A DNA stretch of 64,000 nucleotides from an uncultured Oscillospiraceae bacterium (GTDB taxonomy: Bacteria; Bacillota; Clostridia; Oscillospirales; Oscillospiraceae): assembly GCA_910588365.1 (NCBI GenBank), contig CAJUQS010000164.1, positions 1 through 64,000 on the forward strand, written 5' to 3'. The position numbers and the translations under genes were made by a program. A model generated the notes under the pieces. The model was given only the letters and a program-made list of their open reading frames with translations. It did no database searches and was not told the DNA's origin. This document shows, one piece after another, positions 16,645 to 25,517 of this stretch (positions are counted from its first letter, which is position 1; every line of letters starts with the position of its first letter).

Positions 16645-17583
16645 TTACTTCCCTTCTACCTCCGCCAGTGTGGGCATGGCGGGAATGGCTCCGCTGCGGG
16701 AGCATGTGATGGCCGCGGCCCGGTTGGCGAAGGCCAGAATCTCCTCCAGCTCGCCCCGTTCCAGATTCTCCAGGGGCTTCTCCCCCCGGCGGCACAGGCG
16801 GCTGAGCACCGCGCCCATAAAGGTGTCCCCCGCGCCGTTGGTGTCCGCCACCTTGGCCGGAACGGAGGGGACCGTGAAGCTCTCCCCCTGCCAGCGGCAG
16901 AAGGCGCCCTTTGCCCCCAGGGTGATCATCACCAGCCGGATGCCCTGCTCCTCCAGGGCGCGGCTGCCCTCCTCCAGGTCCTCGCTGCCGGTCAGCAGGG
17001 GAAGCTCCTCCTCGCTGAGCTTGATGATATCCACCAGGGGCAGGGGCAGGCTCATCCACTCCAGGGCGTCCCGCTTGGTCCGCCACAGGGCGGGCCGGTA
17101 GTTGGGGTCGTAGCTGACCAGCATACCGGCCCTGTGGGCCGCCCGGGCGGTAAAGATGGTGGCGCTGCGGGCGATGCCCTGGGTCAGGCTCACGGAGCCG
17201 AAGTGGAGGACGCGGCTGTTCTGCGCCATCTTCTCGTCCACGTCCTCGGGCACCATCTCGCAGTCCGCCCCCCGCAGAAAGCGGAAGGATCGCTCCCCGG
17301 TTTCGTCTATGGAGACAATGGCCATGGTGGTGGCGCTCTCCCCCACCTGGAGCCCGGAGTGGTCCACGCCGTTCTCCTCCAGCACCTGGCGCAGATAGCC
17401 GCCCAGGGAGTCCGCGCCCACCTTGCCGATAAAGGCCGTGCTGCACCCCAGCCGGGCGGCCGCCACGGCCACATTGGCCGGCGCGCCGCCAGGATTGGCG
17501 GCGAAGGTGGGAACGCCCGCGTCATTCTTCCCCGTCTGGGTCAGGTCGATCAGAATTTCACCAATAGCCGTAATGTCTCTCAT
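16645..17583 (-). CDS. PfkB-family fructokinase
   Basis: 312-residue sugar kinase. The N-terminus DITAIGEILIDLTQ followed by NPGGAPANVAVAAARLG is the PfkB signature 1 region; GAGDTFMGAV near residue 255 is signature 2, with the catalytic aspartate in NGAGDTF. It phosphorylates fructose with ATP. It is the first gene of a two-gene unit with amylosucrase (six-base gap), so fructose released from sucrose would enter glycolysis as fructose 6-phosphate. Fructose as the substrate is inferred from the GGAPANVA motif and the neighbour. Confidence 0.9.
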   Translation of the reverse strand: MRDITAIGEILIDLTQTGKNDAGVPTFAANPGGAPANVAVAAARLGCSTAFIGKVGADSLGGYLRQVLEENGVDHSGLQVGESATTMAIVSIDETGERSFRFLRGADCEMVPEDVDEKMAQNSRVLHFGSVSLTQGIARSATIFTARAAHRAGMLVSYDPNYRPALWRTKRDALEWMSLPLPLVDIIKLSEEELPLLTGSEDLEEGSRALEEQGIRLVMITLGAKGAFCRWQGESFTVPSVPAKVADTNGAGDTFMGAVLSRLCRRGEKPLENLERGELEEILAFANRAAAITCSRSGAIPAMPTLAEVEGK

Positions 17584-17899
17584 AAGCGCGCTCCATCCTT
17601 TCCGCTGCTCTTTTGCGCCTGCAGCGTTAATAATTTGTTGTTTTTGTGACGGCTTTCCGTCGGTTTTTCATTTTATCAGACCATTTTAATTTTGTCCAGT
17701 CCTTTGACAGCACTCCGGTACGAGCATTTTTCACAAAAATGGCTGCATATTGTTTGTAACCCTGTGCCCCGTCCGAAAAAATGGAATTTCCGGGCTCCCG
17801 GACAAAGCTCTCGACATTCTCCGCTCCTCTATGGTATACTGGTTGGCACAATACAAAGAACAGGAGGAAGCGCCGCCGAATTGCGGCGCGCGAGTGAGC
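17584..17899. other. Intergenic region between divergent fructokinase and YhaM genes
   Basis: About 316 bases. A promoter for the rightward gene is at 17811-17840. The rest is moderately AT-rich with no supported gene. Confidence 0.5.
17811..17840 (+). promoter_or_regulatory. Promoter for the YhaM-type gene
   Basis: TCGACA (17811-17816), 18 bases, TATACT (17835-17840), 60 bases upstream of the start codon. Confidence 0.55.
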
Positions 17900-18874
17900 A
17901 TGGAGTACAACAAACCGATTGCCGCGCTGGAGGTGGGGGACGAGATCGAGGGCTGCTACGTCCTCAAGACCGCCTCGCCCAAGATCTCCAACAGCGGCAA
18001 GCCCTTTCTGGCCGCCGCGGTGGCCGACCGCAGCGGAACCATTGAGGCCAAGGTCTGGGACTACAGCGGCCCCATCTCCTCCGGAGACGAGGGGACGGTG
18101 GTGAAGCTGCGGGGGACCGTCTCCGAATTCCGCGGCTCCCTGCAGCTGATCATCTCCCGCATCCGCCAGACCCAGGAGGGGGACCGCTACGACCTGGGGG
18201 ATCTGGTCCCTGTCGCCCCCATCGACGCGGAGGACGCCTGGCAGGAGGTCTGGGAGTTCGTGGACTCCATCGCCGACCCGGACTACGCCGCCATCTGCCG
18301 CCGCCTGCTGGAGCGGCACGGGGACCGCTTCCGCGTCCTGCCCGGCGGAAAGAGTATGCACCACAGCTTTGTGAACGGCCTTCTGATGCACACCATCTAT
18401 ATGGTGCGCACCGCCGAGTTCCTGGCGGGGCTCTACGGGAACATTATTGACCGGGACCTGCTGATTGCCGGTACCCTGCTCCACGATCTGTCCAAGTGCA
18501 GCGAGTTCGTCACCTCCCCCCTGGGGCTGGTGACGGAGTACTCCGTCAAGGGCCAGCTGCTGGGCCACCTGGTCATGGGCGCCCAGGAGGTGGCCTCCGC
18601 CGCAAAGGAGCTGAATGTCCCCGAGGAGAAGTCCGTCCTGCTCCAGCACCTGCTCCTCTCCCACCACGGCGAGCCGGAGTTCGGGGCCGCCGTGCGCCCC
18701 GCCTGCGCCGAGAGCGAGCTCCTCTCCCTTATCGACATGATGGACAGCCGTATGGAGATCTACCAGGAGGCCCTGGAGGACGTCCCCGCCGGAAGCTTCA
18801 GCAAGCGCGTCTTCGCGCTGGATAAGAAGGTGTTCAGGCATCAGTCGGCAGCCATTCTTTTTCTTTATGAATAA
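17900..18874 (+). CDS. YhaM-type 3'-5' exoribonuclease (OB-fold plus HD domain)
   Basis: 324 residues, close to the ~314 of Bacillus YhaM. Residues ~8-95 are an OB-fold nucleic-acid-binding domain (GCYVLKTASPKISNSGKPFL). Residues ~155-290 are an HD domain with MHHSFVNGLLMHT, LLHDLSK and LSHH as metal ligands. The family trims RNA and DNA 3' ends with manganese. The ATG at 17900 is chosen because it places the OB-fold at the N-terminus; the in-frame extension upstream is not protein-like. The last codons and the stop lie inside stem I of a BH element, so the protein ends SAAILFLYE. Confidence 0.88.
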   Translation: MEYNKPIAALEVGDEIEGCYVLKTASPKISNSGKPFLAAAVADRSGTIEAKVWDYSGPISSGDEGTVVKLRGTVSEFRGSLQLIISRIRQTQEGDRYDLGDLVPVAPIDAEDAWQEVWEFVDSIADPDYAAICRRLLERHGDRFRVLPGGKSMHHSFVNGLLMHTIYMVRTAEFLAGLYGNIIDRDLLIAGTLLHDLSKCSEFVTSPLGLVTEYSVKGQLLGHLVMGAQEVASAAKELNVPEEKSVLLQHLLLSHHGEPEFGAAVRPACAESELLSLIDMMDSRMEIYQEALEDVPAGSFSKRVFALDKKVFRHQSAAILFLYE

Positions 18875-18924
18875 AGAAAAAGAATCAAAAAGAAACACTT
18901 TTTGCGCGAAACTACGTTTCGCTT
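18856..18924 (+). repeat. BH-8, two-hairpin 3'-end element overlapping a stop codon
   Basis: Stem I ATTCTTTTTCTTTAT/ATAAAGAAAAAGAAT contains the YhaM stop codon; linker CAAAAAGAAACACTTTTTG; stem II GCGAAAC/GTTTCGC. Confidence 0.78.
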
Positions 18925-18939
18925 ATCATCCCCGAAAAG

Positions 18940-18978
18940 CAGGCCCCCGGAGAGCGCCTATCTCTCCGGGGGCCTGCC
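18940..18978. terminator. Hairpin terminator after the YhaM-type gene
   Basis: A GCAGGCCCCCGGAGAG stem with its perfect complement CTCTCCGGGGGCCTGC, followed by CTTTG. It lies between the convergent YhaM gene and the small gene at 19000. Confidence 0.65.
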
Positions 18979-18999
18979 TTTGCCGGGCAGGGCTTACTG

Positions 19000-19245
19000 T
19001 CATAACAGACAGTCCATCTCGTCATGATTTGGTCGCGGGATCGGTACTATAGTCGACGCACTTGAAAATCGGTAAAGTTCGGCGGTCAAAATGATACGGG
19101 GCGGCGTTGGCGGTTCCCCACCAGCCGCTCTCCAGCCTGCCAGGAAGGCCGCACGGATTATGGAAAACAGTGCGCTCTCTGCCTCGTCGTACTCTCTCCG
19201 CTCTAAAAAATTGCTGAACGCCGCCTCAAAATCATTACTCATCAT
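19000..19245 (-). CDS. Small hypothetical protein paired with a divergent XRE regulator
   Basis: 81 residues. The N-terminal half (NDFEAAFSNFLERREYDEAE then FSIIRAAFLAGWRAAGGEPP) is probably helical and recalls the FxxGxxxG end of the DUF6809-like proteins in this window; the C-terminus (TAELYRFSSASTIVPIPRPN) is polar. GGAGGG is found 8-9 bases before the ATG. It diverges from an XRE regulator 141 bases away. Function unknown. Confidence 0.6.
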   Translation of the reverse strand: MMSNDFEAAFSNFLERREYDEAESALFSIIRAAFLAGWRAAGGEPPTPPRIILTAELYRFSSASTIVPIPRPNHDEMDCLL

Positions 19246-19386
19246 ACCAGCATCCCTCCCACCATCCTATATAATACACCACTTGCTATAAAAAACAAGA
19301 TATTACTATGTTTTTACTCTAAAATAGATTGTCTATTTTTCCACTCCTTTTCGGTACAATAACATGGAGAAGGAGGCGTGGGAGTT

Positions 19387-19611
19387 ATGGACAGCAGGCA
19401 TCAGGAGGCATTGAACAAGATCGGATTGAACATTCTCTACTACCGGAGACAGAAGGGCTACACCCAGCAGCAGCTTGCGGAAATAACCTCCTATAGCAAG
19501 AATCACATCCAACAAGTTGAGACGGCAAAAACGCTGCCCAGCGTGATTGCGCTGCTGGATATCGCTGAGGCGCTGGAAATCCCTCCAGGCAAGCTGTTTG
19601 AGTTTCGGTAA
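19387..19611 (+). CDS. XRE-family transcriptional regulator
   Basis: 74 residues, almost entirely one helix-turn-helix domain: IGLNILYYRRQKGYTQQQLA, EITSYSKNHIQQVE as the recognition region, and ending ALEIPPGKLFEFR. The ATG at 19387 is preferred over GTG 19378 because GAAGGAGG ends too close to the GTG. It probably controls itself and the divergent small gene. The local AT content is higher than in the flanking housekeeping genes, suggesting transfer. Confidence 0.82.
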   Translation: MDSRHQEALNKIGLNILYYRRQKGYTQQQLAEITSYSKNHIQQVETAKTLPSVIALLDIAEALEIPPGKLFEFR

Positions 19612-19682
19612 AGGGCTGCAAAAGAAATACTTTTGCACAAAGCCTGCCCTTAACAATGCCCCATGAGAGATTATAATGAAAC

Positions 19683-19725
19683 CATAGGGGGATATCTGCC
19701 GGAAGCAGGCATCCCCCTATGGTGA
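19683..19725. other. Long hairpin
   Basis: ACCATAGGGGGAT pairs with ATCCCCCTATGGT; the inner CTGCC/GGCAG-like bases extend it. No U-tract follows. Role unknown. Confidence 0.5.
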
Positions 19726-19964
19726 AAACTTGGACAGTTGTCACAACATATTCACTACATCGGGCCAAAGATTTGTCCCTCAAACATCCGTGAGCCGTCC
19801 TGCTGCGAATAGGCGGCTCACTTCTTTCTGTTATGGAACTTGTCCCATGCTTGAACCAAAATCCAGGCAGAAGTCCGGCGGGTTTTATTGATATCCTTCA
19901 TATCATAAAAAACTCTTGCAATTCCAGCGGGCATAGGATAAAATAATCAATGGAAACATAAAAT

Positions 19965-20050
19965 TGCGGGCAGGCCGCAGGGTGGGCAAACACCCTACGG
20001 CCCTGTACGAGTGATATCACCACTCAGCACAGCAACAGAAGTTGCACCAC
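19965..20050 (-). ncRNA. Candidate small structured RNA
   Basis: Downstream of a consensus leftward promoter the transcript would fold into three consecutive hairpins: GCAAC/GUUGC with a UUCU loop, GAGUG/CACUC, and GGCCGUAGGGUG/CACCCUGCGGCC. No reading frame of note follows and no U-run ends it. It could be a small RNA or the leader of a lost gene. Confidence 0.35.
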
Positions 20051-20056
20051 GGGGTT

Positions 20057-20085
20057 ATTATATCCATTTTCCGGCCTTATTGCAA
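20057..20085 (-). promoter_or_regulatory. Strong leftward promoter with no downstream gene
   Basis: Reverse strand TTGCAA (20080-20085), 17 bases, TATAAT (20057-20062). It points into 644 bases that hold no protein gene. Confidence 0.7.
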
Positions 20086-20255
20086 GTCCGGTTTTTGGAA
20101 AATAGCCGTGTGTTCGCATTGACTTTTCAAGGCGGTGTTGAGACGAAAAGCTCGACACTGCCTTTTATGTTTCCAGCAGCGGCCCGAAGCGGGGAGTCCC
20201 CCCTCCCCGCTTCGGCGCTGTCTGTTGGAATACGATTTGAGGATGTGGCCGTGCC

Positions 20256-20582
20256 ATGAAATCATTCTGTAAGCAGTTCTCGGGCGAACGGCTGGTTGGA
20301 AGCAGGAGAATGAAGCTCCGTGTGGATTTGAGCGGGGAATGGGTAGCTGTGTCAGGCCGAATGTACGTCACGGACAAACGGCTCCGTTTCTATATGGATA
20401 TCTTTGAAAGCGAATTGATCAATCTGCGGCTGACGGATATCCGGGGATTTTCCACTGGGAGGACCTTTGTAATTCCCACAGTGACCATACAGCGCAAGGA
20501 TGGCGAGGAGTATTTTCTAACCGGCTTCCAGACAAGAAATCTGCGAAAGTGGCTGGAGCTGCTGGGTGCAGCAAAGCTGTAA
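20256..20582 (+). CDS. Small PH/GRAM-like domain protein
   Basis: 108 residues. From residue ~19 it alternates short beta strands: VSGRMYVTDKRLRFYMDIFE, then INLRLTDIRGFSTG, then EEYFLTGFQTRNLRKWLELL as a C-terminal helix. This is the layout of bacterial PH-like and GRAM domains. The ATG at 20256 has GAGGATG about 10 bases upstream; the ATG at 20310 has its purine run too close. No neighbour suggests a job. It sits in the patch of probably transferred sequence. Confidence 0.6.
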   Translation: MKSFCKQFSGERLVGSRRMKLRVDLSGEWVAVSGRMYVTDKRLRFYMDIFESELINLRLTDIRGFSTGRTFVIPTVTIQRKDGEEYFLTGFQTRNLRKWLELLGAAKL

Positions 20583-20584
20583 AG

Positions 20585-20620
20585 AACAAGTCCCGGATGC
20601 GGATGCATCCGGGACTTGCC
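20585..20620. terminator. Hairpin terminator after the PH-like gene
   Basis: CAAGTCCCGGATGC pairs with GCATCCGGGACTTG immediately after the stop codon, followed by CCCTTTACT. Confidence 0.6.
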
Positions 20621-20636
20621 CTTTACTGAAGCACAG

Positions 20637-20695
20637 GCAAAACGTTGTTTTGCCAAAAAGTTCTTTTTGATCCTTTTTCTTTCAAGAAAAAGGAT
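20637..20695 (-). repeat. BH-9, two-hairpin element
   Basis: Reverse orientation: stem I ATCCTTTTTCTT/AAGAAAAAGGAT, linker CAAAAAGAACTTTTT, stem II GGCAAAAC/GTTTTGCC. No gene lies upstream on its strand. Confidence 0.75.
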
Positions 20696-20721
20696 GACTG
20701 CCCGTTTGCCGGCGCGACACC

Positions 20722-20757
20722 TAAAACCCCCCGCCAGATGGCGGGGGGTTTTAGGTG
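20722..20757. terminator. Bidirectional hairpin terminator
   Basis: CCTAAAACCCCCCGCCA pairs with TGGCGGGGGGTTTTAGG, giving a U-tract in either direction. Confidence 0.75.
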
Positions 20758-21196
20758 TGTGTTGTGTGTGTTTTAGGAGGGAGAAATCGCATCGGGTGTT
20801 ACCCCTTTGCTGATTTGTATATTACAGGAACTTTAAGAAGAAATCATGACACCGCTGTAAACAAATTGTGAACGATATATCTATTTTTTGTGACCCATTT
20901 ATATTTTTTGTTGTTTTCTCTTGTTTTTTTATAAATTTACGAATTTATCGAAATAATCAGCGGAGGATCTCTCCCTTGGTATAGCCCCGGCTCCCCTCGT
21001 CCCCTGCCACCCGCACAGAAGCAGCAGGCACAGCAGCGCTGTTCATATCCCTTTCATCCGCTCCGTCCTCCCTGTCATAGTTTGACTGCACCTGATCAGA
21101 CGGGGATTTTTCCGGAATGTTCCCGGGGCTTTGCGGACTTTGCGGAAAATAGGCGGCCAGCCTGAGAAAGAATCCTGAAAAACAAGAAAATAGAAC

Positions 21197-21261
21197 TGGA
21201 CAGCGGCGAAAGATGGGAGTATGATTGTATTTGTGAAATTTGGGCCCGGGAAGGGCCCGGT
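21197..21261 (+). promoter_or_regulatory. Promoter and leader hairpin of the rnf operon
   Basis: TGGACA (21197-21202), 17 bases, TATGAT (21220-21225). The leader then has a GGGCCC/GGGCCC-type hairpin at 21242-21259 and GAGGTG before the rnfC start. Confidence 0.5.
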
Positions 21262-21286
21262 TGATAAAAGAGAATGAGGTGAAGAT

Positions 21287-22657
21287 ATGGCACAAGCTTT
21301 TTTCGGCGGCATCCATCCCAACGACCAGAAGGCCGCCACCAATAAGAAGCCCATTGAAACGCTTCCGCCTCCCGCCCAGGTGGTCATCCCCATGTCCCTG
21401 CACATCGGCGCGCCCTGCAAGCCCTGCGTGGCCGTGGGGGACGCGGTCACTGTGGGACAGGTGGTGGGAGAGGCTCCCGCCTTCGTCTCCGCGCCGGTTC
21501 ACGCCAGCGTGTCAGGCACGGTGGTGGCGGTGGAGCCCCGTATCCATTTCAGCGGCGTCCCCGTCATGAGCGTGGTCATCGAAAATGACTTCAACGACAC
21601 CCCCTGTCCCGGCGCCGTCCCCCCCAGGGACCCGGAGAGCCTCACGGCGGAGCAGATCTGCGACATCGTGAAAAACGCCGGCATCGTGGGCATGGGCGGA
21701 GCCACCTTCCCCACCCACGTGAAGATCTCCTCCGGCCTCGGCAAGGTGGACACGGTGATCGTCAACGCCTCCGAGTGCGAGCCCTACATCACCAGCGACC
21801 ACCGCACCCTCCTGGAGCATCCGGACGAGGTGCTGGGGGGCGTGCGCATCCTGGCCCGGCTCTTTGGCGTGGACTGGGTACATATCGCCATTGAGGCCAA
21901 CAAGGCCAATGCCGCCGAGATGCTGAAGATCAAAATCGAGGAGGAGAAGTCCCCCGCCGTGGTGGACGTGCTCCAGACCCGGTACCCCCAGGGCGCGGAG
22001 AAGCAGCTGTGCCAGTCCATCACCGGCCGGCAGGTGCCCCCCGGCGCCCTCCCCGCCTCCATCGGCTGCGCGGTGTTCAATATCGTCACCACCATGGCCA
22101 TCTACAACGCCGTCTACAGGGGACAGCCGGTGACGCACCGGATTGTCACCGTCTCCGGCTCCGGGGTCAACGAGCCCAAGAACCTCCTCTGCCCCATCGG
22201 GACCCCCATCCGTGAGCTGCTGGACGCCTGCGGCGGGGTGAAGAAGTCCACCTTCAAGATCCTCATGGGCGGACCCATGATGGGCCACGCCCAGTACGAC
22301 ATGGATGCCCCCATCGGCAAGGGCACCAACGCCATCCTCGCCTTCTGCGAGAAGGAGGAGCGCACGGTGGAGCACCCGGCCTGCATCCGCTGCGGCAAGT
22401 GCATCTCCGTCTGTCCCATGCACCTCCAGCCGGTGTTCATGTACCAGTACGAGCGGGCGGGGATGCTCTCCCAGCTGGAGAGCGCCCACGTGCTCGACTG
22501 CATTGAGTGCGGCGCGTGTACCTATATTTGCCCCGGGCGTCTGTACCTGGTCCAGTCCTTCCGGGCGGGCAAGCAGAAGATCAACAACGCGAAAGCCGCC
22601 GCCAAGGCGGCCGCTGAGGCCGCTGCCAAGGCCGAGGCGGAAAAGAAGGAGGCCTGA
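21287..22657 (+). CDS. rnfC: Rnf complex subunit RnfC
   Basis: 456-residue peripheral subunit of the Rnf ferredoxin:NAD oxidoreductase, which couples electron transfer from ferredoxin to NAD with sodium or proton export. The N-terminal FFGGIHPNDQK is typical; NADH/FMN-binding glycines lie in GIVGMGGATFPTHVK; two 4Fe-4S motifs near the C-terminus read CIRCGKCISVCP and CIECGACTYICP. The last ~30 residues are an Ala/Lys/Glu-rich helix (KAAAKAAAEAAAKAEAE). It is the first gene of rnfCDGEA-x-B, two bases before rnfD. Confidence 0.96.
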   Translation: MAQAFFGGIHPNDQKAATNKKPIETLPPPAQVVIPMSLHIGAPCKPCVAVGDAVTVGQVVGEAPAFVSAPVHASVSGTVVAVEPRIHFSGVPVMSVVIENDFNDTPCPGAVPPRDPESLTAEQICDIVKNAGIVGMGGATFPTHVKISSGLGKVDTVIVNASECEPYITSDHRTLLEHPDEVLGGVRILARLFGVDWVHIAIEANKANAAEMLKIKIEEEKSPAVVDVLQTRYPQGAEKQLCQSITGRQVPPGALPASIGCAVFNIVTTMAIYNAVYRGQPVTHRIVTVSGSGVNEPKNLLCPIGTPIRELLDACGGVKKSTFKILMGGPMMGHAQYDMDAPIGKGTNAILAFCEKEERTVEHPACIRCGKCISVCPMHLQPVFMYQYERAGMLSQLESAHVLDCIECGACTYICPGRLYLVQSFRAGKQKINNAKAAAKAAAEAAAKAEAEKKEA

Positions 22658-22659
22658 GC

Positions 22660-23676
22660 ATGAATTACAAGGAACTGAACCTCATCGGCTCGTCCTCCCC
22701 CCACATCCGCACCAAGGACGGCGCGGGCCACATCATGGGGGAGGTGCTGCTGGCCATGCTGCCGGCGCTGCTGTTCTCCATCTACAACTTCGGCCCCCGG
22801 GCCCTGGGCACCACCGCGGTCAGCGTGGCGGGCTGCTGCGCCTTCGAGTGGCTGTACCGGGCGGCGCTGAAGAAGGACAACACCCTGGGCGATCTCAGCG
22901 CCGCCGTCACCGGCGTGCTCATCGCCTTTGTCTGCCCGGTGACCGTCCCCTACTGGATCCTGCTCATCGGAGACTTCTTCGCCATCGTGGTGGTCAAGCA
23001 GCTCTTCGGCGGCATTGGCAAGAACTTTTTGAATCCCGCCCTGGCGGCCCGGGCCTTCATGCTCTCCTGGGCGGGGGAGATGACCACCTGGGTGGGGCCC
23101 CACTCCTCCGTGCCCATTGCGGGGGCCTTTGACGCGGCCACCTATCCCACCCCCATGGCCCTGCTCCACGCAAACGATCTGGCAGGGCTCAAGCAGATGT
23201 ACGACCTGCCCGAGATGCTGGTGGGCCTCATCGGCGGCTCCCTGGGTGAGGTCAGCGCCCTGCTGCTTCTCCTGGGTGGCCTGTTCATGATCTTCCGCAA
23301 GGTCATCACCTGGTACATCCCCGTCAGCTACATCGGCACTGTGGCCGCGCTGACCTTCCTCTTCCCCCGGGGCAACGACCCGCTGGAGTGGATGCTCTAC
23401 AACGTGCTGGGCGGCGGACTGATGCTGGGCGCCTTCTTCATGGCCACCGACTACGTCACCAGCCCGGTCAGCCACAAGGGCCAGGCCCTCTTCGGCATCG
23501 GCTGCGGCCTCATCACCGTGTTCATCCGCTATTTCGGCGCCTATAACGAGGGCGTGTGCTACGCCATTCTGGTGATGAACCTGACGGTTTGGATCATTGA
23601 CAAGAACATCCGGCCCGCCCGCTTCGGCGAGATCAAGCCGGCCAAGTCCAAAGAGAAGGAGGCCAAGGGCAAATGA
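22660..23676 (+). CDS. rnfD: Rnf complex subunit RnfD
   Basis: 338-residue integral membrane subunit, with about nine or ten hydrophobic helices and the N-terminal SSSPHIRTKDGAGHIMGEV that marks the RnfD/NqrB family. The FMN-attachment region corresponds to MATDYVTSPVSHKGQ near residue 265. It forms part of the ion-translocating core with RnfA, RnfE and RnfG. Its stop overlaps the rnfG start (ATGA), so translation is coupled. Confidence 0.95.
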   Translation: MNYKELNLIGSSSPHIRTKDGAGHIMGEVLLAMLPALLFSIYNFGPRALGTTAVSVAGCCAFEWLYRAALKKDNTLGDLSAAVTGVLIAFVCPVTVPYWILLIGDFFAIVVVKQLFGGIGKNFLNPALAARAFMLSWAGEMTTWVGPHSSVPIAGAFDAATYPTPMALLHANDLAGLKQMYDLPEMLVGLIGGSLGEVSALLLLLGGLFMIFRKVITWYIPVSYIGTVAALTFLFPRGNDPLEWMLYNVLGGGLMLGAFFMATDYVTSPVSHKGQALFGIGCGLITVFIRYFGAYNEGVCYAILVMNLTVWIIDKNIRPARFGEIKPAKSKEKEAKGK

Positions 23677-24293
23677 GCAAGGACAAGAGCAGGAAGCCCC
23701 ATGAGCCCGTCGCGGCCGGAAAGCCCCAGGGCCTGAACTACGCCAGCCTGGATACCAAATACATCGCCCGCATCACGGGCGTCCTGCTGGCCATCTGCGC
23801 GGTAACGGCGCTGCTGCTGGGGGTGGTCAACCAGATCACCAAGCCCCTCATCGACGCCATCCAGAAGGAGAAGACCGACGCCGCCATGGCACAGGTCCTC
23901 CCCGCCGACGAGTACCCCAAGGCGGAGACCTCCGCCCCGGGCGTCACCGCCCTCTACCAGGCCGTATCCGGCGGGACCCAGACCGGCTGGGTGGCGGAGA
24001 CCTCCACCAGCGGCTCCCAGGGGGCCATTGACATGATGGTGGGTGTGGACATGGACGGCAAGGTCACCGGCGTGTCCGTCATCAAGCACAGCGAGACGCC
24101 CAACATCGGCACCAAGGTGGTTTCCGACCAGTCCGTACTGGATAAATTCGTGGGCATGAGCCACGCGGATGGCGAGATCACCGTCAATTCCGGGGCAAAC
24201 CGCTTTGACGGCGTCACCGGCGCCACCTACAGCTCCAAGGGCGTGGCCGCCGGCGTCAACGCCGCCCTGGCCGCCGTGGGCGCCCTGTCGTAA
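23673..24293 (+). CDS. rnfG: Rnf complex subunit RnfG
   Basis: 206 residues with one N-terminal transmembrane helix (~32-52, ITGVLLAICAVTALLLGVV) and an extracytoplasmic FMN-binding domain. The flavin attachment threonine is expected in GVTGATYSSKG near residue 192, matching the SGAT-type motif of RnfG/NqrC. It overlaps rnfD by four bases and precedes rnfE by 15 bases with AAAGGAGG as RBS. Confidence 0.95.
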   Translation: MSKDKSRKPHEPVAAGKPQGLNYASLDTKYIARITGVLLAICAVTALLLGVVNQITKPLIDAIQKEKTDAAMAQVLPADEYPKAETSAPGVTALYQAVSGGTQTGWVAETSTSGSQGAIDMMVGVDMDGKVTGVSVIKHSETPNIGTKVVSDQSVLDKFVGMSHADGEITVNSGANRFDGVTGATYSSKGVAAGVNAALAAVGALS

Positions 24294-24308
24294 AAGGAGG
24301 GAATCGAC

Positions 24309-24911
24309 ATGAATTTTGGAAAACAGCTGAAGGAGGGCCTGCTCACCCAGAACCCGGTGCTGGTTCAGCTGCTGGGCATGTGCTCCACCCTGGCCATCAC
24401 CACCACCGTTGCCAACGGCATCGGCATGGGTCTGTCGGTGACCATCATCCTCACGCTCTCCAACATCTTCATCTCCCTGCTGCGGAGGATCATCCCCGAG
24501 CAGGTGCGCATCGCAGCCTACATCGTGGTCATCGCCGGGTTCGTCACCATGGTGGATCTGCTGCTCCAGGCCTTCTTCCCCGACATCGCCGAGAGCCTGG
24601 GCGTGTTCATCCCCCTCATCGTGGTCAACTGCATCATCCTGGCCCGGGCGGAGTCCTTCGCCAGCAAGAACAAGCCCCTGGCCGCCGCCTGGGACGGCAT
24701 CTGCCAGGGCCTGGGCTACACGGTGATCCTGCTGGTCATGAGCGCCATCCGGGAGCTGCTGGGCTCCGGCACCCTCAACGGCGTGGAGATCTTCCCGGCG
24801 GACTACGCCGCGCAGATGCTGGCCCTGCCGGTGGGCGGCTTCCTCACCCTGGGGGTCCTCATCGCCCTGATGCAGTGGGCCCAGAGCAAGTCCGGCAAGG
24901 GAGGTAAATAA
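24309..24911 (+). CDS. rnfE: Rnf complex subunit RnfE
   Basis: 200-residue membrane subunit with six predicted helices, homologous to RnfA and NqrD. It begins [20 protein letters not shown], as usual for RnfE, and contains the half-membrane cysteine loop in [13 protein letters not shown] that binds iron between RnfA and RnfE in this family. Two bases separate its stop from the rnfA start. Confidence 0.95.
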   Translation: MNFGKQLKEGLLTQNPVLVQLLGMCSTLAITTTVANGIGMGLSVTIILTLSNIFISLLRRIIPEQVRIAAYIVVIAGFVTMVDLLLQAFFPDIAESLGVFIPLIVVNCIILARAESFASKNKPLAAAWDGICQGLGYTVILLVMSAIRELLGSGTLNGVEIFPADYAAQMLALPVGGFLTLGVLIALMQWAQSKSGKGGK

Positions 24912-24913
24912 GT

Positions 24914-25501
24914 ATGGAATGGACGACCCTTTTCGACATCGCCCTGGGGGCGATCCTCATCAACAATTTCATCCTGGTCCAGTTTCTGGGCATCTGCCCC
25001 TTCATGGGCGTGTCCAAGAAGATGGACACCGCCGTGGGCATGGGCTTCGCGGTGATCTTCGTCATGGGTCTGGCCTCGGCCCTGTGCTATCCGGTGAACC
25101 GGCTTTTGGAGAACCTGGATCTGAAGTATATGCAGACCGTGGCCTTCATCCTGGTCATCGCGGCCCTGGTGCAGTTTGTGGAGATGTTCCTGAAGAAGTC
25201 CATGCCCGCCCTCTACGAGGCCCTGGGCGTGTACCTGCCCCTGATCACCACCAACTGCGCGGTGCTGGGCGTGGTGCTGCTGAACGTGCAGAACAATCAC
25301 AACTTCATCCAGTCCGTGGTCTACGGCATCACCGGCGGCGCGGGCTTCCTGCTGGCCATCGTGCTCTTCGCCAGCATCCGGGAGCGCCTGGAGTTCTCCG
25401 AGCCCCCCAGGGCCTTCAAGGGCTTCCCCATCGCCCTGGTGACGGCGGGGCTCATGGCGCTGAGCTTCATGGGCTTCCAGGGCCTCCAGATCCCGTGGTG
25501 A
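24914..25501 (+). CDS. rnfA: Rnf complex subunit RnfA
   Basis: 195-residue membrane subunit, six helices. The [20 protein letters not shown] segment is the family signature and carries the conserved cysteine of the RnfA/RnfE iron site; [18 protein letters not shown] holds the second conserved cysteine. Followed at 17 bases by a 28-codon gene rather than directly by rnfB. Confidence 0.95.
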   Translation: MEWTTLFDIALGAILINNFILVQFLGICPFMGVSKKMDTAVGMGFAVIFVMGLASALCYPVNRLLENLDLKYMQTVAFILVIAALVQFVEMFLKKSMPALYEALGVYLPLITTNCAVLGVVLLNVQNNHNFIQSVVYGITGGAGFLLAIVLFASIRERLEFSEPPRAFKGFPIALVTAGLMALSFMGFQGLQIPW

Positions 25502-25517
25502 GAAGGAGATTGGAAAA

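Larger units (their letters stand above)
19612..20255. other. 644-base region without a protein gene; possible mobile-element remnant
   Basis: Holds a hairpin (19683-19725), a leftward consensus promoter (20057-20085) with a three-hairpin transcript, and GC-rich palindromes near 20175-20215 (CGAAGCGGGGAG/CTCCCCGCTTCG). Base composition is patchy. No open reading frame here looks protein-like. Confidence 0.45.
20583..21286. other. 704-base intergenic region upstream of the rnf operon
   Basis: Contains terminator hairpins, one leftward BH copy with no gene on that strand behind it, an AT-rich stretch (20820-20960) and the rnf promoter. Reading frames on the reverse strand here are not protein-like. 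Confidence 0.5.

Noticed and set aside
20957..21502. A reverse-strand frame of 181 codons upstream of and overlapping rnfC
   Set aside because: It overlaps the conserved rnfC N-terminus antisense, has no RBS and no family resemblance.
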